Assembly: GCA_024226335.1 (NCBI GenBank) | Contig: JAAELY010000269.1 | Coordinates: forward strand, 1-60,590 | Direction of reading: 5' to 3' | From: a bacterium | GTDB lineage: Bacteria > Myxococcota_A > UBA9160 > SZUA-336 | Length of the DNA stretch: 60,590 nucleotides | Part shown: in pieces, positions 1-8,876 of the stretch | Layout of the letters: every line of letters begins with the position of its first letter | How positions within the stretch are numbered: position 1 is the stretch's first letter | The notes under the pieces: model-generated | Database searches by the model: none | Told to the model about the DNA's origin: nothing | What the model saw: the letters and a program-made list of their open reading frames with translations, nothing else | Made by a program: the position numbers and the translations under genes

Positions 1-144
1 ATCGTCGATCAGTGGTGTCCGACCCGGTCGTTGGCAGCGGCCTTCTTCTACAACTGGAAGCTCATGAGGTACACACACCCACACCGGTGCGGGCGAGGAC
101 ATCGCTGCACCCGAGAGGTCTAGACACCGGTCATAAGAGTCTTC
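1..144. other. Window edge, no gene recognised
   Basis: The stretch downstream of the VOC gene. The reading frames here do not resemble any family I know, and I see no promoter or strong terminator. A gene cut by the window edge cannot be excluded. Confidence 0.4.
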
Positions 145-564
145 CTACCAATTGCCCACATTGGGCAGTGACGCCCAGGGTTCCTGCGGGGCCAGTGCCC
201 CTCCCTCCTGCAGGAGTTCAATCGAGACATCGTCTGGTGAGCGCACAAATGCCATATAGCCATCGCGCGGCGGTCGATTGATCGTCACGCCACCATCCGC
301 CAATCTCTGGCACGTGGCGTAGATGTCCTTCACCGCGTACGCCAGGTGCCCGAAGCTGCGACCGGTTTCCAGCTTCTCGGGATCCCAGTTATAGGTCAAT
401 TCCAGTTGTACATCGGGATTGTCCTCAGCCGCCAGGAACACGAGAGTGAAACGCCCTGCCTCGATTTCGATTCGTCGCTGTTCGATCAAGCCTAGCTTGT
501 TGCAATAGAAATCCAGCGACACATCCAGATCGCTCACGCGAACCATCGTATGCAGAAATTTCAT
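145..564 (-). CDS. Glyoxalase I-like VOC protein
   Basis: A 139-residue protein of the vicinal-oxygen-chelate fold, closest by eye to lactoylglutathione lyase (GloA), which converts the methylglyoxal-glutathione hemithioacetal to S-lactoylglutathione. The typical opening FLHTMVRVSDLDVSLDFY, the mid-protein GRSFGHLAYAV and the late SIELLQ segments match the paired beta-alpha-beta modules. Candidate metal ligands are His5, Glu55 in QLELTYN, His73 in FGHLAY and the Glu of SIELLQ. The start follows GAGGGA by about 8 bases. It lies 16 bases after the GH3 gene on the same strand, so the two are probably cotranscribed. Methylglyoxal detoxification would suit a sugar-catabolic locus, but the substrate is not proven. 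Confidence 0.85.
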   Translation of the reverse strand: MKFLHTMVRVSDLDVSLDFYCNKLGLIEQRRIEIEAGRFTLVFLAAEDNPDVQLELTYNWDPEKLETGRSFGHLAYAVKDIYATCQRLADGGVTINRPPRDGYMAFVRSPDDVSIELLQEGGALAPQEPWASLPNVGNW

Positions 565-580
565 GTTTCGATTCCCTCTC

Positions 581-3034
581 TCAGGATTTCAATTCGAACG
601 AGGCACGAGCCCGGATGTCCCGGGACGAGCGACCCACGCGAACCTCGAACGCTCCCGGCTCTGCCACCCAGCCTGCGGTCGTCACGTCGAAGAACGAGAA
701 CGCTCGAGGACCGAGTTGGAGACTCAGGGTGCGGCTCTCGCCAGCGCGCAATAAGAGCTTCTCGAATGCTCGAAGCTCCTGTTCGGGTCGTGCAATACTC
801 GCCTCGGGGTCGCTGACGTAGACCTGAACGACCTCCTGCGCAACGCGGGAACCGGTATTGCGCACGTCGACACGCACTTCGATGCCATCACCCGGACCGA
901 TTTCTCTCGCACTGAGAGACATTCGATCGTACTCGAAAGAACCGTAGGAGAGCCCATGACCGAATGGGAACAGGGGTTCGACATCCTTCGTATCGTAGTA
1001 GCGATAGCCTACGAAAACGCCTTCGCCGTAGAAGACCTGCCCCTTCTCACCGGGGTAGTTGATGAAGGCCGGATTGTCCTCGAGCCGTTTTGGCAGGCTC
1101 AAGGGAAGGCGGCCGCCCGCATCCCGGTCACCGACCAGGACTTCGGCGAGTGCGTTGCCCAGTTCCTGCCCCGGATACCAGATCTGCAATACCGCGGGCA
1201 CCTTCGAGAGCCATTCCATGCGCAGTGGTGAGCCTGCGTTCAAGACGACGATCGTGCGGGGATTCGCCGCCGCAATCCGCTCGATCAGTTCCACCTGTCG
1301 ACCCGGCAATTCCATGTCGAGGCGATCGCGCCCTTCAGACTCCCAATCGGGATTCAGGCCAACGACGACGATCGCGACGTCCGCCCGATCCGCAGCGGCG
1401 ACAGCGCGCTCCATCAGGTCTTCTGGAACCGGCAGAAGCAGCCCCGCGCGCAGACCCGCGATAACGGGCGCGTCTTGCCGACTGTAGTCGATCTGCACGT
1501 CGTAACTCTGGCCCTGCTTCAGTTTGACACTGGCACTCACCTCGATGGTGCCCGCACCGAAGAAGCTCTCACCGCGCGTTTGCTGCGTCCAGTTGTCGAC
1601 CACCAGTTCGCCGTCGACGAGAATCCGGGTCTTCCCCGCACTGGTCAGGCTAAAAGTGTGCGCTCCGCTCTCGGGCGCGACCAGCGTTCCGGTGATGCGA
1701 GCAGAGAACGCAGACGGTTCGACACCCTTGGCAACTTCCCCGAACCAGGTCAGTTCAGCTTCGCTCATATTCGTAACGAACGCCGGATCACCTTCGAGTT
1801 CCGTGTTGTTGAAGTACTCGACCCGCAGTCCGGCTTCGCCTTCTGAGTGCGAGAGGTATCGATTGTCGAGTGCCGGTGTGAGCTTGTGGTTCGTACAGCC
1901 TGGCTCGTGCAGGATCTCGAGATCCGGCAATCGATCGCGAATGCCCTCGAGCGCCGATACGCGGTAGTGCGCCTTGACCTGGGCACTTCCGCCACCATGC
2001 ACGACCGCGACATCTGCATTCGGACCGATCACGGCCACACGCTGGAGTTTCTGAGGATCCAGCGGCAGTACCGCGGTGTCGTTCTTGAGCAGCACGAAGG
2101 ACTCGGCCGCGGCTTCACGCGCCAGTTCTCGGTGTTCCGGTCGATCGATCGCCTGCTCGGGCTTCTCTTCGGGATCCTCGAACACGCCAACACGATCGCG
2201 CAGCAGCAATAGCCGCCGCACTTTCTGGTCAATCGTTGCCTCTGTGACTTCTCCGCTGCGAATGGCTTCGAGTAGCTTGTCACCGTAGTGCCGAGCTGGT
2301 CCCGGCATCTCCAGATCAAGACCACCGTTCGCGCAGCCAGCGCTGCTATTGCTGCCGAACCAGTCGGAGATCACAAATCCATCGAATCCCCACTCATCGC
2401 GCAACACCGTGTTGAGCAGACGATCGTGCTCGCTGGCCCAGGTACCGTTGATCTTGTTGTACGCCGACATGATGCCCCAGGCTTCGGCCTCGCAGACCGC
2501 AGCCTCGAACGGAGGCAAGTAGATTTCCCGCAGGGCTCGTTCACCTACTTCAGAACTGATCGTGTGGCGCTCGAACTCGGAATCGTTGGCGACGTAGTGC
2601 TTGACTGTGGTTCCGATACCCTGTGATTGGACTCCCTGGACGAAGCGCACAGCGAGTCGCGCGCTGAGATACGGGTCCTCCGAATAACACTCGAAGTTTC
2701 GACCGGCCAGGGGTGAGCGTTGGATGTTCACAGTGGGCGCCAACAACACGTGTGCGGATTTGGTGCGCGTCTCTTCGGCCAGTGCGACGCCGACCCGCTC
2801 GAGCAGATCCGGGTTCCAGGTAGCACCCAACGCCGAGCCGCAGGGGAAGCACGCGGAGGTCATAGCGCCGCGAAACGCTCCGCCGCGCGCGCCGTTGGGA
2901 CCGTCGGTCACCTTGATGGGCGGAATTCCGAGTCGTTCGACCCCGGGTGCGTGCCACATATCTGACCCCGCGAGCATTTCGACCTTCTCGTCGAGGCTCA
3001 TCTCCGCCAACCACTGCTCAATCCTGGCTTCCAT
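581..3034 (-). CDS. GH3 beta-glucosidase with PA14 insert
   Basis: A glycoside hydrolase family 3 enzyme of about 817 residues that removes beta-linked terminal sugars, most often glucose, by a retaining mechanism. Visible parts are the N-terminal TIM barrel with KVTDGPNG and KHYVANDSE, the nucleophile Asp near residue 222 in GFVISDWFGS, an inserted PA14 domain at about residues 390-530 (GLRVEYFNN to VDNWTQQ), the alpha/beta sandwich and a C-terminal fibronectin III-like domain. No signal peptide is seen, so it probably acts in the cytoplasm. I place the start at the ATG at 3034 because AGGAGG sits 4 bases upstream; an in-frame GTG at 3049 would put that ribosome binding site inside the gene. 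It is divergent from the TetR gene, 98 bases away. Confidence 0.92.
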   Translation of the reverse strand: MEARIEQWLAEMSLDEKVEMLAGSDMWHAPGVERLGIPPIKVTDGPNGARGGAFRGAMTSACFPCGSALGATWNPDLLERVGVALAEETRTKSAHVLLAPTVNIQRSPLAGRNFECYSEDPYLSARLAVRFVQGVQSQGIGTTVKHYVANDSEFERHTISSEVGERALREIYLPPFEAAVCEAEAWGIMSAYNKINGTWASEHDRLLNTVLRDEWGFDGFVISDWFGSNSSAGCANGGLDLEMPGPARHYGDKLLEAIRSGEVTEATIDQKVRRLLLLRDRVGVFEDPEEKPEQAIDRPEHRELAREAAAESFVLLKNDTAVLPLDPQKLQRVAVIGPNADVAVVHGGGSAQVKAHYRVSALEGIRDRLPDLEILHEPGCTNHKLTPALDNRYLSHSEGEAGLRVEYFNNTELEGDPAFVTNMSEAELTWFGEVAKGVEPSAFSARITGTLVAPESGAHTFSLTSAGKTRILVDGELVVDNWTQQTRGESFFGAGTIEVSASVKLKQGQSYDVQIDYSRQDAPVIAGLRAGLLLPVPEDLMERAVAAADRADVAIVVVGLNPDWESEGRDRLDMELPGRQVELIERIAAANPRTIVVLNAGSPLRMEWLSKVPAVLQIWYPGQELGNALAEVLVGDRDAGGRLPLSLPKRLEDNPAFINYPGEKGQVFYGEGVFVGYRYYDTKDVEPLFPFGHGLSYGSFEYDRMSLSAREIGPGDGIEVRVDVRNTGSRVAQEVVQVYVSDPEASIARPEQELRAFEKLLLRAGESRTLSLQLGPRAFSFFDVTTAGWVAEPGAFEVRVGRSSRDIRARASFELKS

Positions 3035-3096
3035 CTGTCCTCCTGACACCCTTGATACAGGGTCCCGACCATCTTACAGCCCACACGCGAACGGGT

Positions 3097-3126
3097 TTGA
3101 CCTGCCTACCTGCGCGCAGGTAGGCT
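3097..3126 (+). promoter_or_regulatory. TetR-gene promoter with 22-bp palindromic operator
   Basis: The sequence shows TTGACC at 3097-3102 and a -10-like TAGGCT at 3121-3126. Between and over them lies a perfect 22-bp palindrome at 3104-3125, with half-site GCCTACCTGCG followed by its exact reverse complement. TetR-family dimers commonly bind such sites beside their own gene. A repressor here would block RNA polymerase at the TetR gene and the overlapping fusion gene. The -10 box ends 6 bases before the ATG and there is no ribosome binding site, so the transcript may be leaderless. Binding is inferred, not shown. Confidence 0.7.
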
Positions 3127-3132
3127 CGATCC

Positions 3133-3801
3133 ATGATTGCCCCGGCCGTCCTCAGTCCGCGAGCGACGCGAACTCGCACCGCGATCCTGGAAGCCGCAGA
3201 AGAGCTATTTGCGGCCAGGGGCCTGGCCGAGGCAAGGCTCGAAGACGTGGCTCTCGCCGTCGGAATTCGCCGCGCATCGATCATCTACTACTTCAAGGAC
3301 AAGGCGCAACTCTACGATGCCGTTCTCGGGAATGCGCTCGGCGACCTGTTCAGGCAGATCGAGAAAGCGCTCTCCGGTGAAGACGATTTGCGGGTTCGTA
3401 TGGAGAACGCAATCGCCGTCTGGACCGATTACATCGCCGGGCGACCGACTGCGGCTCGGCTTCTACTGCGTGAAATGGTGGGCGCCACCCCCGACCAGCC
3501 CCCGCGAATGCTGCGACACCTGCAACCTTTCCTGGAGATGTTCAGAAAGGTCGCCTCCGAGCATCGCGGCCCACGAGTGGTTTCCGACACCCTCTCTCCG
3601 ATCCACTTCGCGAGCGCAATCGCGGGAACCACGCTCTTCATGGTAGGCGCCCTTCCCGCCCTTCATCCCGATCTGGATTTCAATCCGCTCGAACCCGAAC
3701 AGTTGAAAGCGCAACGCGAAGTCGTTCTGCGCATTGCCAGTCGTCTTCTGGAGAGTCGTCAAGATGGCTCGAACGATCCCGCTTCCGGGATACGAACGTG
3801 A
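3133..3801 (+). CDS. TetR/AcrR family transcriptional regulator
   Basis: A 222-residue regulator. Residues about 14-60 form the TetR helix-turn-helix: AILEAAEELFAARG, then LEDVALAVGIRRASIIYYF, then KDKAQLYDAV. The remaining 160 residues are the helical ligand-binding and dimerisation domain, with the ligand unknown. Its stop codon overlaps the GTG start of the fusion gene (GTGA at 3798-3801), so the two are one transcriptional unit. The 22-bp palindrome 8 bases upstream is the likely operator. The most economical reading is that it represses itself and the fusion gene until a sugar-derived or aglycone ligand appears. Control of the divergent GH3 gene from the same site is possible but not required by the sequence. 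Confidence 0.9.
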   Translation: MIAPAVLSPRATRTRTAILEAAEELFAARGLAEARLEDVALAVGIRRASIIYYFKDKAQLYDAVLGNALGDLFRQIEKALSGEDDLRVRMENAIAVWTDYIAGRPTAARLLLREMVGATPDQPPRMLRHLQPFLEMFRKVASEHRGPRVVSDTLSPIHFASAIAGTTLFMVGALPALHPDLDFNPLEPEQLKAQREVVLRIASRLLESRQDGSNDPASGIRT

Positions 3802-6800
3802 AGCGCGATTACCTGATCGGACTCGACGCGGCCAGCACGAACGGCCACTGCGTTCTGGTAGACACTTCTGGTGAGACGATCGCGAGCGCAACGCGCAACT
3901 GGACGCCTGCACCCACCCCGAACTCCGCCAGCATGGGATTCGACCTGGACCTGGAGCTTATCTGGGAACAGTTCGGAGGAATGGTGCGCGAAGTCGTCGC
4001 GCGCGCCGCTGCAACCCCTGACCAGATCGTGGCGATCGCACCGACGGGCCAGGGCGAGTCACTGGTACTGCTGGATGCGGAGGGCCTCCCGCTGCTCGCG
4101 GTCCCGAGCCTCGACGTGCGCGCTATGGCCGAAGGTCTTCAACTCGCCGCAGCACGAGGAGACGAGCTTTTCCAGCGGGTCGGACGACGACCCATGCCGG
4201 TATTCGCGGGTCCTCGCATGGCCTGGTTCGCTCAGAGTCAACCCGCATTATGGAAGCGAGCAAGTACCTGGCTTTCGTTGTCGGATTGGCTCGTATACAG
4301 GATGTGTGGTGCGCGACTGACGGAACCATCGCAAGCGGGCGGAAGCTTGCTGATGAACCTGAAGACTCGCGACTGGGCCTGGGATATCGCCGAAGATCTC
4401 GGAATTCGAAGCAACCTGTTCCCCGATCTGGCTCGCTCCGGACAACATGCGGGCGTTCTCAGTAACGACGCTGCGAGGACACTCGGATTGCGGGCCGGAA
4501 TACCCGTCGCGGTCGGCGGCAACGCCATACAGTGCGGACTTCTCGGTTGTGGTGCGGTCTCACCCGACGACATCGCTGCGATCATCGGTGTCACGGGATC
4601 CGTTCAACAGGTCGTCAACCAGCCACTCTGTGACGCCGAAGGACGTATGTGGAGCGGCCATCACGTCATAGATGGAATGTGGGTACTCGAGAGCAATGCG
4701 GGCCTGGTCGGCAGCACACTCGAAGATCTCGGGCGCCTGATGTTCCCGGATAGCGCGATCGGCGCAGCCCGCCTGCTCGCCCTCGCAGGCGAATCGGTCC
4801 CGGGCGCCCACGGAGTATTGTCGACGCTCGGTTCCGGGGTCATGGATGCGCGCACGTTCGATCTGCCACTGGGCAATATCACGATGAGCGAACTGCCCGA
4901 TGTCGGTTCCGAGAATCGCCGCTCCGATCTTGCTCGCGCCATCGCAGAGGGACTCGCCTACGGAGTCCGTGCCAATATTGCCCAGGTACAGGCCGCGACG
5001 GGCAATGCCCAACCTCTCGTCCGGCTGGCCGGTGGCCTATCGCGCAGCAGGACCTGGTGTCAGATCCTTGCAGATGTTCTCAACGCCGAGGTCCAGGTGT
5101 GCGCCGTACCGGAAGCATCGGCACTCGGTGCTGCGATCTGCGCGGGCGTCGGAGCAGGCGTATTCCCGGACCTGAGTGAAGGAGCACAGGCGCTCAGCCG
5201 GATCGGCCGCAGTCACGCACCCGTTCCCGAAAACGCCTCCCGTTACTCCCACCTCTATGGGACCTGGGGCTTGCTGCAGGAGGAGCGCGCCTCGGCCGAT
5301 CGAATCGTGCGCTCGGTGACCCTGCAGGAGATCATGAGCAACGATCCAGGCCAGAGGCAGAGAGCCCCCTCGGAGACACGCCCACGCATCCTCGTTACCG
5401 CAGAACTCGACGAGAACGCGCTCGAGCAATTGCGCGCACTCGGCGATGTCGAGTACGCGAGCTACCGAGATGAACGCAGGCTTCTGATTGGGCCCGCACT
5501 GGTCAGGACGCTGCGCGGATTCGATATCTTCGTCACCCAGGTCGATGTCATCGACGTGGAAGCCCTGCATCAGCTTCCCGACCTCAGGGCGATCGTCGCG
5601 TGTCGCAACGACACGGTCAATATCGATGTCGAAGCTTGCAGCGCCCTCGGCATACCGGTGCTCTATGCGCCCGGGCGCAACGCAGATGCCGTCGCCGACC
5701 TGACGATTGCATTCCTGCTCATGCTATCGCGCCGGCTTCTGGAAGCCAACGCATTTCTGCGTCAACCCAATGGAGACGAGGGAGACATGGCTCGCATGGG
5801 TCATGCGTTTCGGAGCCTGCGGGGGCACGAGTTGTGGCGACAGACGGTCGGACTGATTGGCCTGGGTGCCGTTGGCCGAGCCGTCGCGAAACGTCTGGCG
5901 GGTTTCGGCTGCCGAGTGCTCGCATACGATCCGGAGATCTCACCTGAAGCGATTCTGCGCGGAGGAGGAGAACCGACGAACCTGCACGACCTGCTTCGCG
6001 AAAGCGATTTCGTGAGCCTGCACGCCGAGCTCACGAGCAGTTCTCGAGGCCTGCTGGATGAGGAACGGATCGCGCAGATGAAACCCGGCGCTTGCCTCAT
6101 CAACACGGCGCGCGGTGCACTCATCGACGAAGAAGCTCTCTACGATGCTTTGCGCAGCGGGGCGCTCGGCGGAGCAGCCCTCGATGCGTTCAGCGTGGAA
6201 CCGCCGGGCACCGATCACCCCTTGCTTCAACTTCCCAATGTCGTCGCCACACCCCACGTCGGAGGCAATACCTACGAAGTGGCCATGCATCAGAGCGAGA
6301 TCGTGGCCAGAGAGCTCGACTGCCTGCTCCGACGGGAGCGCCCGAGAGACATCGTGAATCCCGAAGTCCTGGACGGCTTCGATTTAGACGGCGACCGCCA
6401 CTCTCTAAGCGAGCAGGAATATCTGAAGCTGGCAGCCCGACCCGCTCCCACGATGTCGGACCTGGCGCAGCCTGCGAAAGCGCGGATTCACCGATCCGCG
6501 CCGCGCTCCGGTGCTCCAACCAGGACCCGCAACGCGATGCGGATCGCGCTTGAGAAGTTCGTGGCGGGTATGAGTTCAGACTCCGAAGTTCGAAGCTTTT
6601 CCGTCGACCAGGATTCGACCTTGATGTTCGTCATGGACGATCTCGATCTGGCTTTCTGGATCGCATTCAGGCACGGCTCGGTCAGTGGAGGCATAGGCGA
6701 ACCCCCAACAGGAGCAGACGTCTGTCTGCGTACGACTGCGGAAATGCTCGATGGTGTTCTGAGCAGACGCATCGACGGGGCCGAGATGGCCATGGAAGGA

Positions 6801-7595
6801 CGTCTGAGCATCTCCGGTGACGCGGTCAAAGCGATGGCGCTTCAACACCTGCGAGGCGAACTCAAACGCAACTACCTCGCCGCGCGCGCGGATTCGCCAG
6901 ATCCTGGAGACCTTTTCCTGACGACCGGAAGCGCGAGTCCTCACGGATCCAGAGGCTCAACCGACGGCAGCGCCGAGCGCTCAGCCATCGCAGAGATCGC
7001 CGAGGATCTGTTCTCGCAACGGCTGATCAGCGCAACCGGTGGCAATCTGAGTGTCCGTGATCCCGAACGCGATGCGATCTGGATCACCGCGAACCAGCCA
7101 CTCAAGAGCACAATCGAAACAGACTCCGTCGTTGCCCTCGATCTCGCGGGCCGAGTACTCGATCTCGATGCGCCTCCTCCTTCGAGCGAATACCCGATGC
7201 ACTGCGCAGTCTATCGCGCACTACCCGACGCGGGAGCCGTGATCCACAGCCACGCGCCAAACGCGACCGTCCTCGCAAACGCCGGGCTGCCATTCCTTCC
7301 GATCTCGACCGAGGCCGCCCAGTTCGACGACATCCCGCGCATTCCGTTCATCATGTCGGACTCCGAGAAGCTCGCAGAAGCCATCGCCGAAGCGATGCGC
7401 GATTGCCCTGCCCTGCTGATGCAGAATCACGGCCTTCTGGTCGCTGGCCGGACGCTGCGCCAGGCCGCGGACTTGATTGGAATCATCGAACACACCTGCG
7501 AAGTCATCCTGGGCGGATACGCGGTCGGAAAACCGCCAGCCGTTCTGCCAGAAGAGGTGCTCGCAACGCTACGCAAAACGAGAGTCGTCGTGTAA
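3798..7595 (+). CDS. Four-domain fusion: FGGY kinase, D-hydroxyacid dehydrogenase, SCP2-like, class II aldolase
   Basis: One 1265-residue frame with no internal stop. Residues about 1-500 are an FGGY carbohydrate kinase closest by eye to LsrK/fuculokinase, with a standard C-terminal nucleotide-site segment (LAGGLSRSRTWCQILADV, EASALGAA). However, the usual catalytic Asp of the GGGD motif is replaced: the sequence reads GGNAIQCG near residue 241. Residues about 528-860 are a D-2-hydroxyacid dehydrogenase with GLGAVGRA, Arg in NTARGAL, Glu in FSVEPP and His in TPHVGGN. Residues about 910-1030 resemble an SCP2 lipid-binding domain. Residues about 1060-1265 are a class II aldolase with all zinc ligands expected from FucA: Glu in SSEYPMH, both His in HSHAPN and His in QNHGLL. 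Probable role: processing of a ketose and its C2/C3 product. Substrate unknown. Confidence 0.85.
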   Translation: MKRDYLIGLDAASTNGHCVLVDTSGETIASATRNWTPAPTPNSASMGFDLDLELIWEQFGGMVREVVARAAATPDQIVAIAPTGQGESLVLLDAEGLPLLAVPSLDVRAMAEGLQLAAARGDELFQRVGRRPMPVFAGPRMAWFAQSQPALWKRASTWLSLSDWLVYRMCGARLTEPSQAGGSLLMNLKTRDWAWDIAEDLGIRSNLFPDLARSGQHAGVLSNDAARTLGLRAGIPVAVGGNAIQCGLLGCGAVSPDDIAAIIGVTGSVQQVVNQPLCDAEGRMWSGHHVIDGMWVLESNAGLVGSTLEDLGRLMFPDSAIGAARLLALAGESVPGAHGVLSTLGSGVMDARTFDLPLGNITMSELPDVGSENRRSDLARAIAEGLAYGVRANIAQVQAATGNAQPLVRLAGGLSRSRTWCQILADVLNAEVQVCAVPEASALGAAICAGVGAGVFPDLSEGAQALSRIGRSHAPVPENASRYSHLYGTWGLLQEERASADRIVRSVTLQEIMSNDPGQRQRAPSETRPRILVTAELDENALEQLRALGDVEYASYRDERRLLIGPALVRTLRGFDIFVTQVDVIDVEALHQLPDLRAIVACRNDTVNIDVEACSALGIPVLYAPGRNADAVADLTIAFLLMLSRRLLEANAFLRQPNGDEGDMARMGHAFRSLRGHELWRQTVGLIGLGAVGRAVAKRLAGFGCRVLAYDPEISPEAILRGGGEPTNLHDLLRESDFVSLHAELTSSSRGLLDEERIAQMKPGACLINTARGALIDEEALYDALRSGALGGAALDAFSVEPPGTDHPLLQLPNVVATPHVGGNTYEVAMHQSEIVARELDCLLRRERPRDIVNPEVLDGFDLDGDRHSLSEQEYLKLAARPAPTMSDLAQPAKARIHRSAPRSGAPTRTRNAMRIALEKFVAGMSSDSEVRSFSVDQDSTLMFVMDDLDLAFWIAFRHGSVSGGIGEPPTGADVCLRTTAEMLDGVLSRRIDGAEMAMEGRLSISGDAVKAMALQHLRGELKRNYLAARADSPDPGDLFLTTGSASPHGSRGSTDGSAERSAIAEIAEDLFSQRLISATGGNLSVRDPERDAIWITANQPLKSTIETDSVVALDLAGRVLDLDAPPPSSEYPMHCAVYRALPDAGAVIHSHAPNATVLANAGLPFLPISTEAAQFDDIPRIPFIMSDSEKLAEAIAEAMRDCPALLMQNHGLLVAGRTLRQAADLIGIIEHTCEVILGGYAVGKPPAVLPEEVLATLRKTRVVV

Positions 7596-7640
7596 GACGG
7601 GGTTTGAAGAACGGCGGAGCCGATCCAAAGCCACTTCGAA

Positions 7641-8189
7641 CTACGCTCGCTCCACGTATTTTCTTTCGCGGGTGTCGATCTTGAGCTTCTCGCCCCGATC
7701 GATGAAGCTCGGAACCTGAACCACGGCGCCGGTTTCCAGTGTGGCGGGCTTGAGGTTGCCCCCCTTCGCCACTGGGTCAGTCTCAGTCACTTCCAGAACG
7801 ACAAAATTCGGCAACTCCACACCGATCGGTTTGCCGTCGTGGAGCAGAACATCGACTTCGCAGTTCTCGGAGACCAGATCGACATTCTCGATCAGATCGC
7901 GCGCAATCTCGAACTGGTCGAACGATTCCTGATCCATGAACACCAATGTGTCTGCGTCTGGATACAGATACTGCATCTTGCGCTGGCTGACTTCGGCGGC
8001 TGGCAGACCTTCGCCGCTCTTGAGTGTGCGATCGATGACCGATCCCGAGATCAGGCTCTTCAGCTTCAGCCTCACGAAAGCTCCGCCTTTGCCCGGCTTC
8101 ACGTGCTGATACTGGGTGATGATGTGGGGCTGGCCGTCGATTTCGACGCGCGTGCCCGGCCGCATTTTCGAGGTGTCGATGAGCGCCAT
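7641..8189 (-). CDS. efp: Elongation factor P
   Basis: A 182-residue EF-P that relieves ribosomes stalled at polyproline stretches. All three OB/KOW domains are present. The modification loop reads HVKPGKGGAF, with Lys34 at the tip. In EpmA/EpmB species this Lys is beta-lysylated; no modification enzyme is visible here. The C-terminal domain ends in RGEKLKIDTRERKYVERA, close to the family consensus. It is convergent with the fusion gene, with 45 bases between stops, and stands alone as a housekeeping gene on the edge of the accessory locus. Confidence 0.97.
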   Translation of the reverse strand: MALIDTSKMRPGTRVEIDGQPHIITQYQHVKPGKGGAFVRLKLKSLISGSVIDRTLKSGEGLPAAEVSQRKMQYLYPDADTLVFMDQESFDQFEIARDLIENVDLVSENCEVDVLLHDGKPIGVELPNFVVLEVTETDPVAKGGNLKPATLETGAVVQVPSFIDRGEKLKIDTRERKYVERA

Positions 8190-8333
8190 GAGGCGGCGGA
8201 CGATAGCACGTCACGGAGCGGACGCGAACCGGCTGGCGAGGCTGTACACCCACGCTCGTGGCACACATGAAATCCGCGGTCAGAGAACTTCGAGCCTGGA
8301 GCATCGCCCGCAAAAGGCCCACACTGCACGGCC

Positions 8334-8672
8334 ATGAAGAAGACCGCCACCCTGGCCTGCCTGCTTGCCTGTCTCTGCCTTCCCGGCTGTGCCGTCTATC
8401 AGAATGTGGGCATCCTGAGCGAACCGGAAGGAGCCCAGATCTTCCTGGACGGCGAAGTCATCGGGGTGACGCCGGCCCGCTTGCGGATCCCACGCACGAC
8501 CGACCACTCGGTGTACCTGAAAAAGGAAGGCTTCAAACCCAAACTCGTGGTGTTGACCTTTCATTCGATGGACGATGGGATTCACTTCCTGACACCCGCA
8601 GACGTGGGCGCCCGCCTGTCTCCACTCGCAGATACGCTGGATCGAGATCTCGACGTCGAGATCGAAGAATGA
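8334..8672 (+). CDS. Small PEGA-domain lipoprotein
   Basis: A 112-residue predicted lipoprotein. The signal sequence ends in the lipobox LPGC with Cys19. Residues about 28-75 form one PEGA domain (ILSEPEGAQIFLDGEVIGVTPARLRIPR), a beta-sandwich common on bacterial surface and periplasmic proteins. A short acidic tail (LDRDLDVEIEE) follows. The function of such single-PEGA lipoproteins is unknown. It is followed by a gene-poor gap with an 18-bp inverted repeat. Confidence 0.8.
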   Translation: MKKTATLACLLACLCLPGCAVYQNVGILSEPEGAQIFLDGEVIGVTPARLRIPRTTDHSVYLKKEGFKPKLVVLTFHSMDDGIHFLTPADVGARLSPLADTLDRDLDVEIEE

Positions 8673-8736
8673 TCTTGACGGGCGACCCTAAGGGCTGCTA
8701 ATTCTCCTTTCGCTTAGCACTTCTGGCGAGGAATCT

Positions 8737-8856
8737 ATGACCGACCGACCCAAAAAGATCTCGACGATCTCCCAGGTCGACCGGTCCGTGCTGCGCCCGA
8801 GGGCATTCGTTAGGGCCGGATCGACCGTTCAGTCGGGAGGAAATCGCGTCCACTGA
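8737..8856 (+). CDS. Possible 39-residue basic small protein
   Basis: An ATG ORF preceded by GAGGAA with a short 3-base gap. The product starts MTDRPKKISTISQ and is basic, with no transmembrane helix and no family that I recognise. It sits between the PEGA lipoprotein and a strong inverted repeat. That would fit a small monocistronic gene with its own terminator, but an untranslated RNA or chance ORF is equally possible. Confidence 0.3.
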   Translation: MTDRPKKISTISQVDRSVLRPRAFVRAGSTVQSGGNRVH

Positions 8857-8876
8857 TTCGCCAGAAGCAGACCTCG

